Positions 24,021 through 33,372 of a stretch of DNA of 64,000 bases are shown piece by piece; position 1 is the stretch's first letter, and every line of letters begins with the position of its first letter. The stretch is from NCBI GenBank assembly GCA_900320055.1, contig ONQS01000013.1:1-64000 (forward strand), in the 5' to 3' direction. The position numbers and the translations under genes are program-made. The notes below the pieces were generated by a model. It saw only the letters and a list, made by a program, of their open reading frames with translations, did no database searches and was not told the origin of the DNA. This DNA comes from an uncultured Prevotellaceae bacterium. Lineage in GTDB: Bacteria; Bacteroidota; Bacteroidia; Bacteroidales; Muribaculaceae.

Positions 24021-25958
24021 TTACTTATGCTTCTGGATAATGATGTTGCTGATCTTGGCCTCAAAGCCAGCGGGACAGCCACCGAAGTCGAGGATGAACT
24101 TACCTTGGTCAAACTCGATTTCCTCATTACCATTCTTAGCGACCACACCGATGAACTGGAGCACATTCTCTCCATCCTCGAGCACGAAGTCACCCTTGTA
24201 GCACAGTGTGTTGGGGTCGTTGGTGACATCAGGATCCTTGTTGACCTTGACAGTGGCACGTCCCAACTCCATGTTGGTGTTGATGGTAACGCGCACGTCA
24301 TAGGCCTGGCCTTTCTCGATGTGCAGGGGCACACCATTGATGGCGCACTGAGCCTGCCACTCCGAAGCGGTACCCTCGTTGGCCGTTACGGTATAGACGC
24401 CATTGGCAAACGAGAAACCGGGATCGGCAATTTGCTGCCAGCCGGCATCAGCCCACCAGAATGTCATCAAGCCTGCAGTGTTGAAGCCGGCGCCCAGGTT
24501 GTCGGCAGAATTCACATCCACCCATTCGACAGTGGGCTCGTCGGGAGTGACAGGTAGCACGGTTCCATCATCGTTGGCATGGTCCTTGAGCACAATGTTG
24601 GAGATATTGACGATGGTTCCAGCCTGGCAGCCGCCGAAGTCAAAGAACAGGTTGACGCGTTCCATGTCGATACCAGGCATGTCGCTCTTCCAGAAGATGT
24701 AGTCCTCGCCGGCCTTGAGGTCGATGCGGTCGGCAAAGTAGAAGACATTGTCGTCGCCGTCCATGACGAGTTTCACCGTCACCCCGTTCAGGTCCTTGTT
24801 GCTGTTCAGAATGCATGAGAAGTCATAGTTGTGGGCGGTCGATGTCGAGATATTGGTCGTCTTGAATGCCACTTGAGCCTGCCACTGGTCGGTAGTTGCC
24901 TCGGGCAGTGTGATGGTGTAGTCGTTGCCGTTAGCCTCGAAACCGGGGTCGGCAATCTGTGACCATCCGGGAGCGTACCAGAAGAACATGTTGTAATCCA
25001 CATTCTTCCACATGTTGAAGTCGCTGTTGGGATCAAATCCAGTGAAGCCCTTCTCTTCCTCCTCGCTGGTGAAGATGAAACGCCATGCGATGCTACGGTC
25101 GGGGGCGTCATAGACGAGGATCATCTTCTTGGCCGTCAAGGTCTCGATGCGGAAGCGGGGGTTCTCGTACTGAGCATCCGAACTGATGTAGGGGAAGGCT
25201 GTGTTGGGCGCGAGTTGGATGAAGGTCTGCTTGCTGACGTTGCCGTCGGCATCGGCCCAGTCATACTCCTCAAAACTCCAACTTGCCGTCTGGTTGCCGA
25301 TGGTGGCATCCCAGTCAGCATCTTGGTGTCCCCACTTGGACGTTCCGGTATTGACATAGGTCAGGCCGTCTTCACCGGCATTGTAGGTGAAGGTACCGCC
25401 CTTGCGGTTCTCGGCGGTGAAGGTGATGCGGTCGTCATAGACGCCGAAGTCCTTTTTCTCACCAGGCTGTGCCGACCACCATCCAGTGCCTGCCGTGCCG
25501 GCAGGACCGCAAGCCATGTGGGCCACTTCGCTATAGTCGATGCGCCACTCCTTCTCGGTGATGCGGCGGAAGTCGTTGGTGTAATCGATTTTGCTCTCAT
25601 TGAAGGTGTACTCCTTCTTGATGCCGGTCTGGCTGATGCCATTGCGGTTACCCAGGCGCAACTCGATGGTGTGGCTACCTGCCTCGTTGTTCTTGTAACC
25701 CACTTCCTGCAGGGTCGAGTAGGAGGTGCCGTCAAGGATCCAGATAGGGTAGGTGCCAGGCTCTGGAGTGTAACTGGCTATCATCTGGTTGGTCTCCTGA
25801 TCTACAGAGATCTGGAAATCCACTCCGCTCACGGTGGGCAGGCCGTCGGGGTCAGCGCCCTTAAAGTCATCGGGCGAGCAGGCGGTGAGACCAATAGCCA
25901 ATAAGCAATAACTGATGATTGCTAATGCGCTGCTTGTTTTGTTTATCTTGGTAATCAT
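24021..25958 (-). CDS. Surface glycan-binding lipoprotein with two CBM-like repeats
   Basis: This 645-residue lipoprotein (ACSPDD, C27) occupies the SusE/F slot directly after susD (27 nt). An N-terminal PKD/Ig-like part (~35-110) is followed by a middle module (~115-310). Two tandem repeats of ~155 residues come next (~320-475 and ~490-645), each with FFWYAPGW..IADPGF or TFWWADAGW..IADPGF, W-QAQ strands and an ending FDFGGC.AG....ISNI. The repeats look like CBM4/9-type beta-sandwich binding modules for beta-glucan. No catalytic residues were seen. The family cannot be fixed without a profile search. Confidence 0.8.
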   Translation of the reverse strand: MITKINKTSSALAIISYCLLAIGLTACSPDDFKGADPDGLPTVSGVDFQISVDQETNQMIASYTPEPGTYPIWILDGTSYSTLQEVGYKNNEAGSHTIELRLGNRNGISQTGIKKEYTFNESKIDYTNDFRRITEKEWRIDYSEVAHMACGPAGTAGTGWWSAQPGEKKDFGVYDDRITFTAENRKGGTFTYNAGEDGLTYVNTGTSKWGHQDADWDATIGNQTASWSFEEYDWADADGNVSKQTFIQLAPNTAFPYISSDAQYENPRFRIETLTAKKMILVYDAPDRSIAWRFIFTSEEEEKGFTGFDPNSDFNMWKNVDYNMFFWYAPGWSQIADPGFEANGNDYTITLPEATTDQWQAQVAFKTTNISTSTAHNYDFSCILNSNKDLNGVTVKLVMDGDDNVFYFADRIDLKAGEDYIFWKSDMPGIDMERVNLFFDFGGCQAGTIVNISNIVLKDHANDDGTVLPVTPDEPTVEWVDVNSADNLGAGFNTAGLMTFWWADAGWQQIADPGFSFANGVYTVTANEGTASEWQAQCAINGVPLHIEKGQAYDVRVTINTNMELGRATVKVNKDPDVTNDPNTLCYKGDFVLEDGENVLQFIGVVAKNGNEEIEFDQGKFILDFGGCPAGFEAKISNIIIQKHK

Positions 25959-25985
25959 AATGATTGATCTCTAAATTACTGATTA

Positions 25986-27524
25986 TTAATAGTTGTTCTG
26001 AACCAGAGTGGGATCAGCGTCAAGTTCGCTCTGAGCCAGAGGAATATACTTCTTGCTGGGTGTCCATGAGTTGGTGCGGTAGCCGTAGTTGTCGGGCACC
26101 AGAACGGTCGAAGCCTTCTGGGTAGCACCGGCGATGCCCTCGGCACGCACAAGGTCAAAGTAGCGCTTGCCCTCGCCGCAGAATTCCAGATGACGCTCGT
26201 TGAAGATATCATCGATGGTGACGGTGTTCAGGCTCTCAAGTCCCGCGCGGTTGCGCACCTGGTTGACATAGCCTGCTGCCTCGGCGGCACTGCCTCCGGT
26301 CTGTAGAATCAACTCGGCAGCATTGAGTAGCGTCTCTGCATAGCGGTAGATGCGCTTGTTGTTATTATAGTTCAGGTTCTTGGAAGTGGGGCAGTCCTTG
26401 TTGTTCTCGGACTGTGGACGATACTTGCCGTGCCAGATGTGGGTGTCCTGATATCGCTCGGTGTAACTGTAGCCACGCAGATCCCAGCAGGTGACATCAC
26501 GACGCAGGTCGTTCTCGCTGTACATGTTGTAGGTCTCGACACGCATGGGCAGGAAGCCCCAGCCGTCGTTGCCGCCGTCCCAGCCTTCTCCACCGCCCCA
26601 GCCGTTGGGCGAGCACAGGGTGGGGAATATGGTACCACCGGCATTCATTGCGGCAGCACCCCAGTCGCGCTGGGCCTGGTCGTCGTTGTAGTTGATTTCA
26701 AAGATGCTCTCGGCGCACCACTCGCCGCTCTCTTGCCACAGGTTATAGAAACTGGGGTTGAGCGAATATTTGTCGTCGGCGATGATCTGCTTCATGTAGC
26801 CCAGAGCGGTGGCATAACGGGCATTGTCGTTCTGGTACATGACCATCTCGGCATAGAGCATGTAGGCAAATGCCTGGCTCACGCGTCCGCTCTCGGCGGT
26901 CGGCCAGCGCATGGGCAGTACGCCGCTAGCGATGATTTCCTCGAGTTCGGGTACCAACTGGTTGTAGATTTCGTCGGCACTGATCTGCGGAGCGGTGTAG
27001 GGCTGCGAGAGGTTCTCCAGATAGAAGGGAACGTTGCCGTAGTAGTGCCACAAGATATTATAATAGTACACGCGCAACAGGCGTGCCTGCATCTCCATCG
27101 ATCGACGGAAACTCTCGCTGGCTTCTCCCGGCCATGACGCATACTTGATGGCATCGTTGCAACGCTTAATGCCGCTGTAGAAGTCACTCCACAGGGTAGC
27201 AAGGGTGTTGTTGCCATCGGCCTCGAAGTTGAACAGACGGTGCCAGTGCTGGTTGTCGGTGTTGTCACTACCGCCTACCCAGAAGTCATCGCCCATGATC
27301 TCGCCGTCGATGGTGAGGTCGTTGTAGGCTACGTTGTCCCAATCGGGCCAGTGCAGAGGAGCATAGGCCGCAGTGAGGGCCTCGTTAAGGGTCTCCTCGG
27401 TGGTATAGTATTCCTCAAGAGGCTCACCCGTCGGGTTCTTCACCTCAAGAAAATCGTCGCTACAGGCGGTCAGCGCGAGAAATGCTGCACACAAGCCTGC
27501 TATGATTGAAATATGCTTTTTCAT
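25986..27524 (-). CDS. SusD/RagB-family nutrient-binding lipoprotein
   Basis: This is a 512-residue SusD homologue: lipoprotein signal (MKKHISIIAGLCAAFLALTA, C21), the DDFLEVKNP start, TPR-like helices over the middle, and the conserved C-terminal block (ERHLEFCGEGKRYFDLVRAE, then KKYIPLAQSELDADPTL). It sits as a lid on its SusC partner and captures glycan at the cell surface. It starts 25 nt after the susC stop. Confidence 0.95.
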   Translation of the reverse strand: MKKHISIIAGLCAAFLALTACSDDFLEVKNPTGEPLEEYYTTEETLNEALTAAYAPLHWPDWDNVAYNDLTIDGEIMGDDFWVGGSDNTDNQHWHRLFNFEADGNNTLATLWSDFYSGIKRCNDAIKYASWPGEASESFRRSMEMQARLLRVYYYNILWHYYGNVPFYLENLSQPYTAPQISADEIYNQLVPELEEIIASGVLPMRWPTAESGRVSQAFAYMLYAEMVMYQNDNARYATALGYMKQIIADDKYSLNPSFYNLWQESGEWCAESIFEINYNDDQAQRDWGAAAMNAGGTIFPTLCSPNGWGGGEGWDGGNDGWGFLPMRVETYNMYSENDLRRDVTCWDLRGYSYTERYQDTHIWHGKYRPQSENNKDCPTSKNLNYNNNKRIYRYAETLLNAAELILQTGGSAAEAAGYVNQVRNRAGLESLNTVTIDDIFNERHLEFCGEGKRYFDLVRAEGIAGATQKASTVLVPDNYGYRTNSWTPSKKYIPLAQSELDADPTLVQNNY

Positions 27525-27549
27525 ATTGTGATAATTCTTTACGGGATTA

Positions 27550-30261
27550 TTAGAATGAGAGGTTGAATCCGACAGTGAAGGTGCGGGCTTGCGGATAGAT
27601 ACCGTAGTCTACACCAAGGCTGGTGGAACCGGAACCGATTTCAGGATCGAAGCCCCAATACTTGGTCCAGGTGAAGAGATTCTCGGCACGGCCATAGATG
27701 CGCAGGCGGCTGATGCCGATCTTGTTGGTCAGGTTGGGATGCAGGGTATAACCGAGCGTGATGTTCTTCAGACGCAGGTAACTGCCGTCCTGAATGTACA
27801 TGTCGCTGCATACCCAGTTCTTGGAGTCACCCAGAGTGGGCACGGTGTTGCTGGTGCCCTCGCCGGTCCAGCGCTGGAGTACCCAGGTGGGATAGTTACC
27901 CGATGCAATATCCTGGCGATAGGTGGCATCGAAGATGTCGGCACCATGTACGCCCTGGAAGAATACGCCAAAGTCGAAGCCTCTCCAGTCCACGTCGAAG
28001 TTCAGACCAAAGGTCCAGTCAGGCACACCGTTACCGATGTTGGTGCGGTCGTCGCTGGTGATCTTATTGTCGCCGTTGGTGTCCACAAAGCGGAAGTCAC
28101 CAGGATTTGACGAGGTGCCATACATACTGTTATAGGCGTCGGCCTCGGCCTTATTCTGCAGGATGCCGTCGGTCTTGTAGCCGTAGAAGAAGGGGAAGGG
28201 CTGGCCGTTTTCGGCACGGGTGCCACCATCGCTGAACTGGCTGATGCCGTAATTCAGGAAGCCGGTGTCGTTACCCAGGTTTTTCAGTTTGTTCTTCAAG
28301 TAGGAGGCATTGCCCTTCAAGGCGAAGTGCACATCCGAGATGTTCCAACGGTAGCCAAGTTCAAACTCGACACCGCTGTTCTCCATATCACCCACGTTGG
28401 CCAGCGGACGAGCCTCGCCCACGTAACTCGGGATGGGCATCTCGATGATCATGCCGTTGGTCTTCTTGATATAGTAGTCGACGCTGAAGGTCAACTTGTT
28501 GTTCCAGAAGCCGAAGTCGATACCCAGGTCAGTCTGTTCACTCTCCTCCCACTTCAGGTCTTCGTTGGCCAGGCGGTTAGCCTTAGAGCCATAGACCATG
28601 GCACCGGTCTGACCGAAATAGTAGTTGCTGGTGTTGCCCAGTGTCGTCATGGTGGTGTAAGCAAAGTCGCCAATGTTGTCGTTACCGTTCTTACCCCAAC
28701 TGAAACGCAACTTCAGGTTGTTGAGCCAGTCACGCTGATCCTCCATAAACCGCTCGTTCACGATGTTCCAACCCAATGAGAATGAGGGGAAGATACCATA
28801 CCTGTGGTTTGAACCGAAGCGGCTCGAACCATCGCGGCGCACGGTCGCCTGGAACATGTAGCGCTCATCGTAGTTGTAACTTACGCGGGCAAACAGTGAC
28901 GACAGGCGGTGCTCGGTGTAGGGACCGCCCCACACGCCCACCAGGCTCGTGGCGCCAGTCATCTTGCCATCGGCGTCGGTCGAGATTTCAATGTCGCCGC
29001 CGGTGGTGTAGTTGATGCTGGGCTTGTTGGGGTTTACGAGATACCAGTGTGAGCCACCCAGTTCGTCACCCTTGAACTTCAAGGCACTCTGGCCGAGCAC
29101 GACACCGATGGTGTGCTTGCCGAAGGTCTTATCGTAGGTTACCGTGTTCTCGACCTGCCAAGTGTTGTTGTTGCCCTTGAACGAAACGGCCGAGGTGTGG
29201 TCTTCGTTGTTGTTACCCGAGAGGTAGTACTTCTGCAGGGTAGCGCCACTATAGCCCCAGAACGAGAGTTCGGCGCTATAGGTGAAGTGATACTTCAATG
29301 CATCCCACAGTTGCAGGTCAACCGAGAACTTGGGCATGAACTTGTGGCTCCAGTTCTTATTGGGGTTACCGTGCATCATGGCGATGGGGTTGTTCTGCTC
29401 CTGATAACTGCCGATGAATCCGGGTATCGTGTAGGGGTTGCCGTTCTCATCCCTGTACAGGTCGTAAGCACTGTAGCGGTCGATCATCTCTTGTGCGACG
29501 TCGCCCCTGAGTGTTACGGGCAGGGTGGGAGCCAGATACAGGGCCGAACCCAGGGGAGAGCCCCAGGTGGAGTTGGCCTCGATGCCGGTGCTATGCACGC
29601 GCATATAAGAGAGGTTAGCGCCCAAGTCCAACTTGTTCAGGAATTTGCGCTCCTTGGTGGCATCGATGAGGTTGAACTGGTTGTTGGCCCGGATGGTCAG
29701 ACGGTCATAGTTTGACTGGCCATAGTTGCCGCCCACGATACCGTCCTGGGTGAAGTAGCCCAGCGACAGATAGTAGTTCACTTTCTCGCTGGCACCGCTG
29801 ATCGATACATCGTGCTGCATGATGGGCGCATTGTCGTTAAAGAGCAGGTTCTGCCAGTTGGTGCCGAAGCCCACAATCTTGTCGCCGTTGGCGTCGACCA
29901 GATTGTAGGGGTCCTGATAGAGCGGTGCCAGACCGTTCTGCACACGGCGCTCGTTCTGCAGGATGGCATAGTCGGTGGCACCGGTCACCTTGCGCTTTCT
30001 CCAAGCGCTCTGCCAGCCATAGGAGAAGTCATAGTTGATGCTGGCGCGTCCCATCTTACCCCTCTTGGTCGTCACCAGGATAACACCGTTGGCGGCACGG
30101 GCACCGTAGATGGCGCCCGAAGCGGCATCCTTCAGCACCTCCATGCTCTCGATGTCGTTGGGGTTAACGCTCTCCATGCCATACTGGTCGGTGGGCATGC
30201 CATCGATGATGTAGAGGGGGTTGGAGTCGTTGATGGTGCCGATACCGCGGATGCGGATCAT
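27550..30261 (-). CDS. SusC-like TonB-dependent receptor, C-terminal fragment (after an amber stop)
   Basis: This is a 903-residue fragment containing most of a SusC/RagA receptor: rest of the plug (MIRIRGIGTINDSNPLYIID, the MEVLKDAASGAIYGARAANG block) and the full 22-strand barrel ending in TVGFNLSF. The reading frame continues upstream without a shift into the signal/regulatory/plug start (30283-30738). A single TAG at 30283-30285 divides them, where a Ser codon is expected in the SS-S-GQPG loop. From this internal ATG no signal peptide is present, so the fragment alone cannot reach the outer membrane. It would import beta-glucan oligosaccharides if intact. Confidence 0.85.
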   Translation of the reverse strand: MIRIRGIGTINDSNPLYIIDGMPTDQYGMESVNPNDIESMEVLKDAASGAIYGARAANGVILVTTKRGKMGRASINYDFSYGWQSAWRKRKVTGATDYAILQNERRVQNGLAPLYQDPYNLVDANGDKIVGFGTNWQNLLFNDNAPIMQHDVSISGASEKVNYYLSLGYFTQDGIVGGNYGQSNYDRLTIRANNQFNLIDATKERKFLNKLDLGANLSYMRVHSTGIEANSTWGSPLGSALYLAPTLPVTLRGDVAQEMIDRYSAYDLYRDENGNPYTIPGFIGSYQEQNNPIAMMHGNPNKNWSHKFMPKFSVDLQLWDALKYHFTYSAELSFWGYSGATLQKYYLSGNNNEDHTSAVSFKGNNNTWQVENTVTYDKTFGKHTIGVVLGQSALKFKGDELGGSHWYLVNPNKPSINYTTGGDIEISTDADGKMTGATSLVGVWGGPYTEHRLSSLFARVSYNYDERYMFQATVRRDGSSRFGSNHRYGIFPSFSLGWNIVNERFMEDQRDWLNNLKLRFSWGKNGNDNIGDFAYTTMTTLGNTSNYYFGQTGAMVYGSKANRLANEDLKWEESEQTDLGIDFGFWNNKLTFSVDYYIKKTNGMIIEMPIPSYVGEARPLANVGDMENSGVEFELGYRWNISDVHFALKGNASYLKNKLKNLGNDTGFLNYGISQFSDGGTRAENGQPFPFFYGYKTDGILQNKAEADAYNSMYGTSSNPGDFRFVDTNGDNKITSDDRTNIGNGVPDWTFGLNFDVDWRGFDFGVFFQGVHGADIFDATYRQDIASGNYPTWVLQRWTGEGTSNTVPTLGDSKNWVCSDMYIQDGSYLRLKNITLGYTLHPNLTNKIGISRLRIYGRAENLFTWTKYWGFDPEIGSGSTSLGVDYGIYPQARTFTVGFNLSF

Positions 30262-30282
30262 CGACTGAGAGCCGGGCTGACC

Positions 30283-30738
30283 CTACGACGAGATGACGTT
30301 GACGCCGGCGGCCATACCCTTCAGGGCATCCTCGGCACGCAGACGGGTCTTTCCAGCCAGGTCTTCGGCCGAAACCTTAGCGATAGAGGCTGTCACGACG
30401 CTCTTTTTCTGCACACCGTAACCGATCACGACCACCTCGTTCAGCAACTCGGAATCTTCGGTAATGATGATGTGCATGTTCTCACCGGCAAGCACGGTCT
30501 GCTTACCATAACCTACATAAGTGATTTCCAACTCGGCACCGGCGGGTGCGTTGATGGAGAAATTGCCGTCATAGTCAGTAACGGCAGTGTTCGACGTTCC
30601 CTTCTGCACAATGGTGGCGCCAATCACCGGTTCGCCGCTTGGGTCAACGACCCTGCCGGTGAAGGTCTGATTTTGTGCAAAGGCTGCTATCGTCAGCATG
30701 ACTGTCAACAGCAGTGAAAGTAATCTTTTCTCTTTCAT
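30283..30738 (-). CDS. SusC-like TonB-dependent receptor, N-terminal fragment (ends at an amber codon)
   Basis: This 151-residue fragment contains a signal peptide (MKEKRLLSLLLTVMLTIAAF), a CarboxypepD_reg-like domain (~22-95; FTGRVVDPSGEPVIGATIVQ), the LLNEVVVIGYG TonB/plug entry and the first part of the plug to GVNVISS. It ends at TAG (30283). The next codons GGT-CAG-CCC-GGC continue the plug in the same frame. A one-base change TCG to TAG would explain it. Other genes here (stops at 13219, 17706) use TAG as a real stop, so recoding is not expected. The intact gene would be 27550-30738, 1062 codons. Confidence 0.85.
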   Translation of the reverse strand: MKEKRLLSLLLTVMLTIAAFAQNQTFTGRVVDPSGEPVIGATIVQKGTSNTAVTDYDGNFSINAPAGAELEITYVGYGKQTVLAGENMHIIITEDSELLNEVVVIGYGVQKKSVVTASIAKVSAEDLAGKTRLRAEDALKGMAAGVNVISS

Positions 30739-30896
30739 GTCACATTGATTATTGGTTATTAAATAATATAATTGGTAATAATTCTTGTCAATGATATCCT
30801 GTAGTTGCCCCGGGCACTTTTGAAAAAGCCGCTGCCCTCTTTTGGATTATATGATGAGAGGCTCTATCCGATCCTTAGGCGACCGGGCTTGCAGCA

Positions 30897-30904
30897 CAAA
30901 AATA
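30897..30904 (-). promoter_or_regulatory. -7 promoter element of the SusCD operon
   Basis: The minus strand reads TATTTTTG (TAnnTTTG), ~160 nt before the susC ATG. The long leader is usual for regulated PUL operons. No convincing -33 TTTG at the right distance was seen, which suits an activator-dependent promoter. Confidence 0.5.
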
Positions 30905-31090
30905 GATGATAATAGCACGCGCAGGTCGGTTGAATAACAAAAAAGTGGATGAATCCGAAGCCTTTGAAATCGTATTGCTCTGACCTGCAGATATTTTGAA
31001 AAATCGCCTGACTGTTAAAAAGTGGTTGAAATATAGCCTACCGAAAAATATCAATCATCTCGGATTCATCGAATATTTTGCCCTTTTTTG

Positions 31091-31122
31091 TTTGCCCTCT
31101 TGCTTTTTTACTTTTACTTTTG
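31091..31122 (+). promoter_or_regulatory. Consensus promoter of the PUL regulator gene
   Basis: TTTG at 31091-31094, a 20-nt gap and TACTTTTG at 31115-31122 match the full Bacteroidetes consensus. Transcription would begin near 31129, which rules out the longer frame from 31078 and supports a start at 31141 or 31153. The 400-nt gap 30739-31140 holds this and the divergent susC promoter; no gene was seen. Confidence 0.8.
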
Positions 31123-31140
31123 CGATGCTTAACCGAATTG

Positions 31141-32805
31141 ATGATTATAGTGATGAGACGACATCTGTTTTACATCCTGTTGCTGGGGATGCTGCTGGCG
31201 CCAGCGGGAATCTATGCCCATGAGATTGACTTGAACCACGCCTATCGCCTGCTCGACGAGGCCATCGGGCAAAGCGAGCGCTTTGTACAGGTCAGGGAGC
31301 AGCGCATCCAGCGCTGCAAGGCGGCGCTCGAAGTGACTACCGACGCCAGGGCCCGGTATGAGTTGTGCCGGCGCCTGAGTGACGAGTACCGGCCCTATAT
31401 GAATGATTCGGCCCTCCATTACATCGGCAGGTGCATCACGCTGGCCCGCCAACTGGGCGACCAGGCGGGCGTCGACGAGTGCTCGATACAGTTGGCCTAC
31501 CAGTGCTCTGAGTCGGGCATGTATCAGGAGGCGATGGATATCCTCAACGGCATCGACGCCAGTAGGATTGGCGACGCCCAGGGCCGGCAGCGCTATTACG
31601 GCGCGCTCGAGCACCTCTATTCCGAACTCGGCTACTACTGCAGGGTGCCTGACATGCAGCAGCGGTACTATGCTATGCATGATTATTACAGCAGCCTCAT
31701 CGACACCGCCGGGCTGAGCAGCGACCAGGTGCTGCAACTGGAGGAGATGAGGCGCTATGCCGCCGGCGACGCCCAGGGCGCTCTGCGATATAGCGACATG
31801 CGCCTCAGCAGGGTGCGCGAGGGTGCGCGCGACTATGCCATCGTGGCCTTTTACCGGTTTCTGGACTACAGCCTGCTGGGGGATTCGGTCCAGACCCGCT
31901 ACTGGGTCACGCAGTCGGCGTTGAGTGATGTCAAGAATGCCGTCATGGACCAGGGCGCGATGTGGGAACTGGCAGGGCTGCTCATGACCGACGGCGACAT
32001 GGACCGCGCCTACCGCTACATCCGTTTTGCCTGGCAATGCGCCACCAAGTTCAACACCGCTAAGCGCAACGGCCAGATCTCACCCGTCTTGACGGCCATC
32101 AGCGACAACTATGAGGCATCGCTCAAGCGTGCCAACCGGCTGTTGCTCGCACTGGCGGTTGTGGCCAGTCTGCTGGCGTGCCTCTTCATGGTGATCCTGT
32201 TCTATAGCAACAGTCAGCGCAAGAAACTCTCTCGCACGCGCTGGCGGTTGAGCGAGACTAACCACCGCTTGGCCCAACTCAACAGCCGTCTCTCGGACTT
32301 GAACGGCAGCCTGAGCGAGACCAATCTCAAACTTAACGAGTCCAATCGGGTCAAGGACGAGTATGTGGGCCGTTTTATCCATCTGTGCTCGTTCTATATC
32401 GACCGCCTCGACGAGATGCGGCGGCGTGTCAACAAGATGGTGAAAGGCCGAGACCTGGACGCGCTCTACCGGTTTACCGAGGGCAGCGAGTTGAGGGACA
32501 AAAACCTGTCGGAACTCTATGGCATGTTCGACAGCACCTTCCTGCACCTGTTCCCCCATTTTGTGGCAGACTTCAACGCCCTGCTCAAGCCCGAGTGCCG
32601 CATCACCCTGCCCGAGGCGGGCGTGTTAAATACCGACGTGCGCATCTTTGCCCTCATCCGCCTGGGCATCGAGGACAGCGGCCGCATCGCCGAGTTCCTG
32701 CACTACTCGGTCAACACCATCTACAACTACCGGGCCAAGGTCAAGAACGGTGCCCTAGGCGATCGTGACGACTTCGAGAACCAAGTCAAGGCCATCGGCA
32801 TGTGA
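31141..32805 (+). CDS. Membrane-bound PUL regulator, DUF6377-type (TPR sensor, coiled coil, HTH)
   Basis: This protein is about 554 residues from 31141 (a second ATG at 31153, MRRHLFYILLLGMLLAPAGI, gives a cleaner signal peptide). The periplasmic region (~30-330) is made of helical TPR-like repeats (SALHYIGRCITLARQLGDQ, QEAMDILNGID). One membrane helix (~RLLLALAVVASLLACLFMVI) is followed by a coiled coil (LSETNHRLAQLNSRLSDLNG). The cytoplasmic end has a LuxR-like HTH (IEDSGRIAEFLHYSVNTIYN). This layout matches the DUF6377 regulators found next to SusCD operons; they sense sugar in the periplasm. It is divergent from susC. Its 3' end overlaps the PPTase gene by 51 nt on opposite strands. Confidence 0.85.
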   Translation: MIIVMRRHLFYILLLGMLLAPAGIYAHEIDLNHAYRLLDEAIGQSERFVQVREQRIQRCKAALEVTTDARARYELCRRLSDEYRPYMNDSALHYIGRCITLARQLGDQAGVDECSIQLAYQCSESGMYQEAMDILNGIDASRIGDAQGRQRYYGALEHLYSELGYYCRVPDMQQRYYAMHDYYSSLIDTAGLSSDQVLQLEEMRRYAAGDAQGALRYSDMRLSRVREGARDYAIVAFYRFLDYSLLGDSVQTRYWVTQSALSDVKNAVMDQGAMWELAGLLMTDGDMDRAYRYIRFAWQCATKFNTAKRNGQISPVLTAISDNYEASLKRANRLLLALAVVASLLACLFMVILFYSNSQRKKLSRTRWRLSETNHRLAQLNSRLSDLNGSLSETNLKLNESNRVKDEYVGRFIHLCSFYIDRLDEMRRRVNKMVKGRDLDALYRFTEGSELRDKNLSELYGMFDSTFLHLFPHFVADFNALLKPECRITLPEAGVLNTDVRIFALIRLGIEDSGRIAEFLHYSVNTIYNYRAKVKNGALGDRDDFENQVKAIGM

Positions 32806-33372
32806 TGCCCTGCCCAGGCAAACCGTGAGTATCCAATCCCCGCCATCAATCGTGCGGAAGGCGTCGTCGTCGGCCTCCTCCAGCATGCGGGCGGGGTTGC
32901 CGCCGCTGTCGTCGCCTGTGAGTTTGTACAGGCTCTCCTTCATGGTCCATAGGTGGGTGAACTCGCCCGCTGGATCGGTCGAGGTGAGGATGCGCCGCAT
33001 CTCGTCGCCGCTCATGACCCGCGCGGCGACCTCCTCGCTGTAGTGGTCGCGCGTCTCGATGTCGATGCCTACGGGATGGTCGCTGACGGCTACGGCGGCC
33101 GCGCTCTGGCAGTGGCTCAGGCTGCAGTGGATGTGGCGATGCCCGGCCAGCAGGGGTTTGCCCTTGCTGGTGTAGGTGAATTGCGGGGGCTCGCCGATGC
33201 CGTATTGCCGCTGCAGGGCTAGTTGCAGCAGGCGGTAGGCCGCCACGCAGAGCCGCCGGTCCCGCTCCTGGCGGTAGCGCAGTGCCTGCTGGCGGCGCTG
33301 CCCGCTGACCCTGGCTAGGGCCTGCTGCAGGTCAAAGCCGTAGATGTCCTGACACAGATAGACCGAGGTCAT
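32755..33372 (-). CDS. 4'-phosphopantetheinyl transferase (Sfp-type)
   Basis: This 205-residue enzyme moves 4'-phosphopantetheine from CoA onto the serine of carrier domains. The Sfp signature is clear: VGIDIET at ~101-107 (Mg-binding D104, E106) and WTMKESLYKLTG at ~142-153, with the basic N-terminal half (RQERDRRLCVAAYRLL). It overlaps the MATE gene by 4 nt (ATGA) and ends the NRPS operon, so the NRPS carrier domains (S965, S1984 of the 34784-42046 product) are its likely targets. The last 51 nt overlap the end of the convergent regulator gene. Confidence 0.92.
   Translation of the reverse strand: MTSVYLCQDIYGFDLQQALARVSGQRRQQALRYRQERDRRLCVAAYRLLQLALQRQYGIGEPPQFTYTSKGKPLLAGHRHIHCSLSHCQSAAAVAVSDHPVGIDIETRDHYSEEVAARVMSGDEMRRILTSTDPAGEFTHLWTMKESLYKLTGDDSGGNPARMLEEADDDAFRTIDGGDWILTVCLGRASHADGLDLVLEVVTIA

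Noticed and set aside
30283..30285. TAG as a recoded sense codon in this organism
   Set aside because: Several intact genes here end at TAG (stops at 13219 and 17706), and no second internal TAG occurs in a conserved gene.
31078..31140. Upstream extension of the PUL regulator
   Set aside because: The start at 31078 is ahead of the consensus promoter at 31091-31122.
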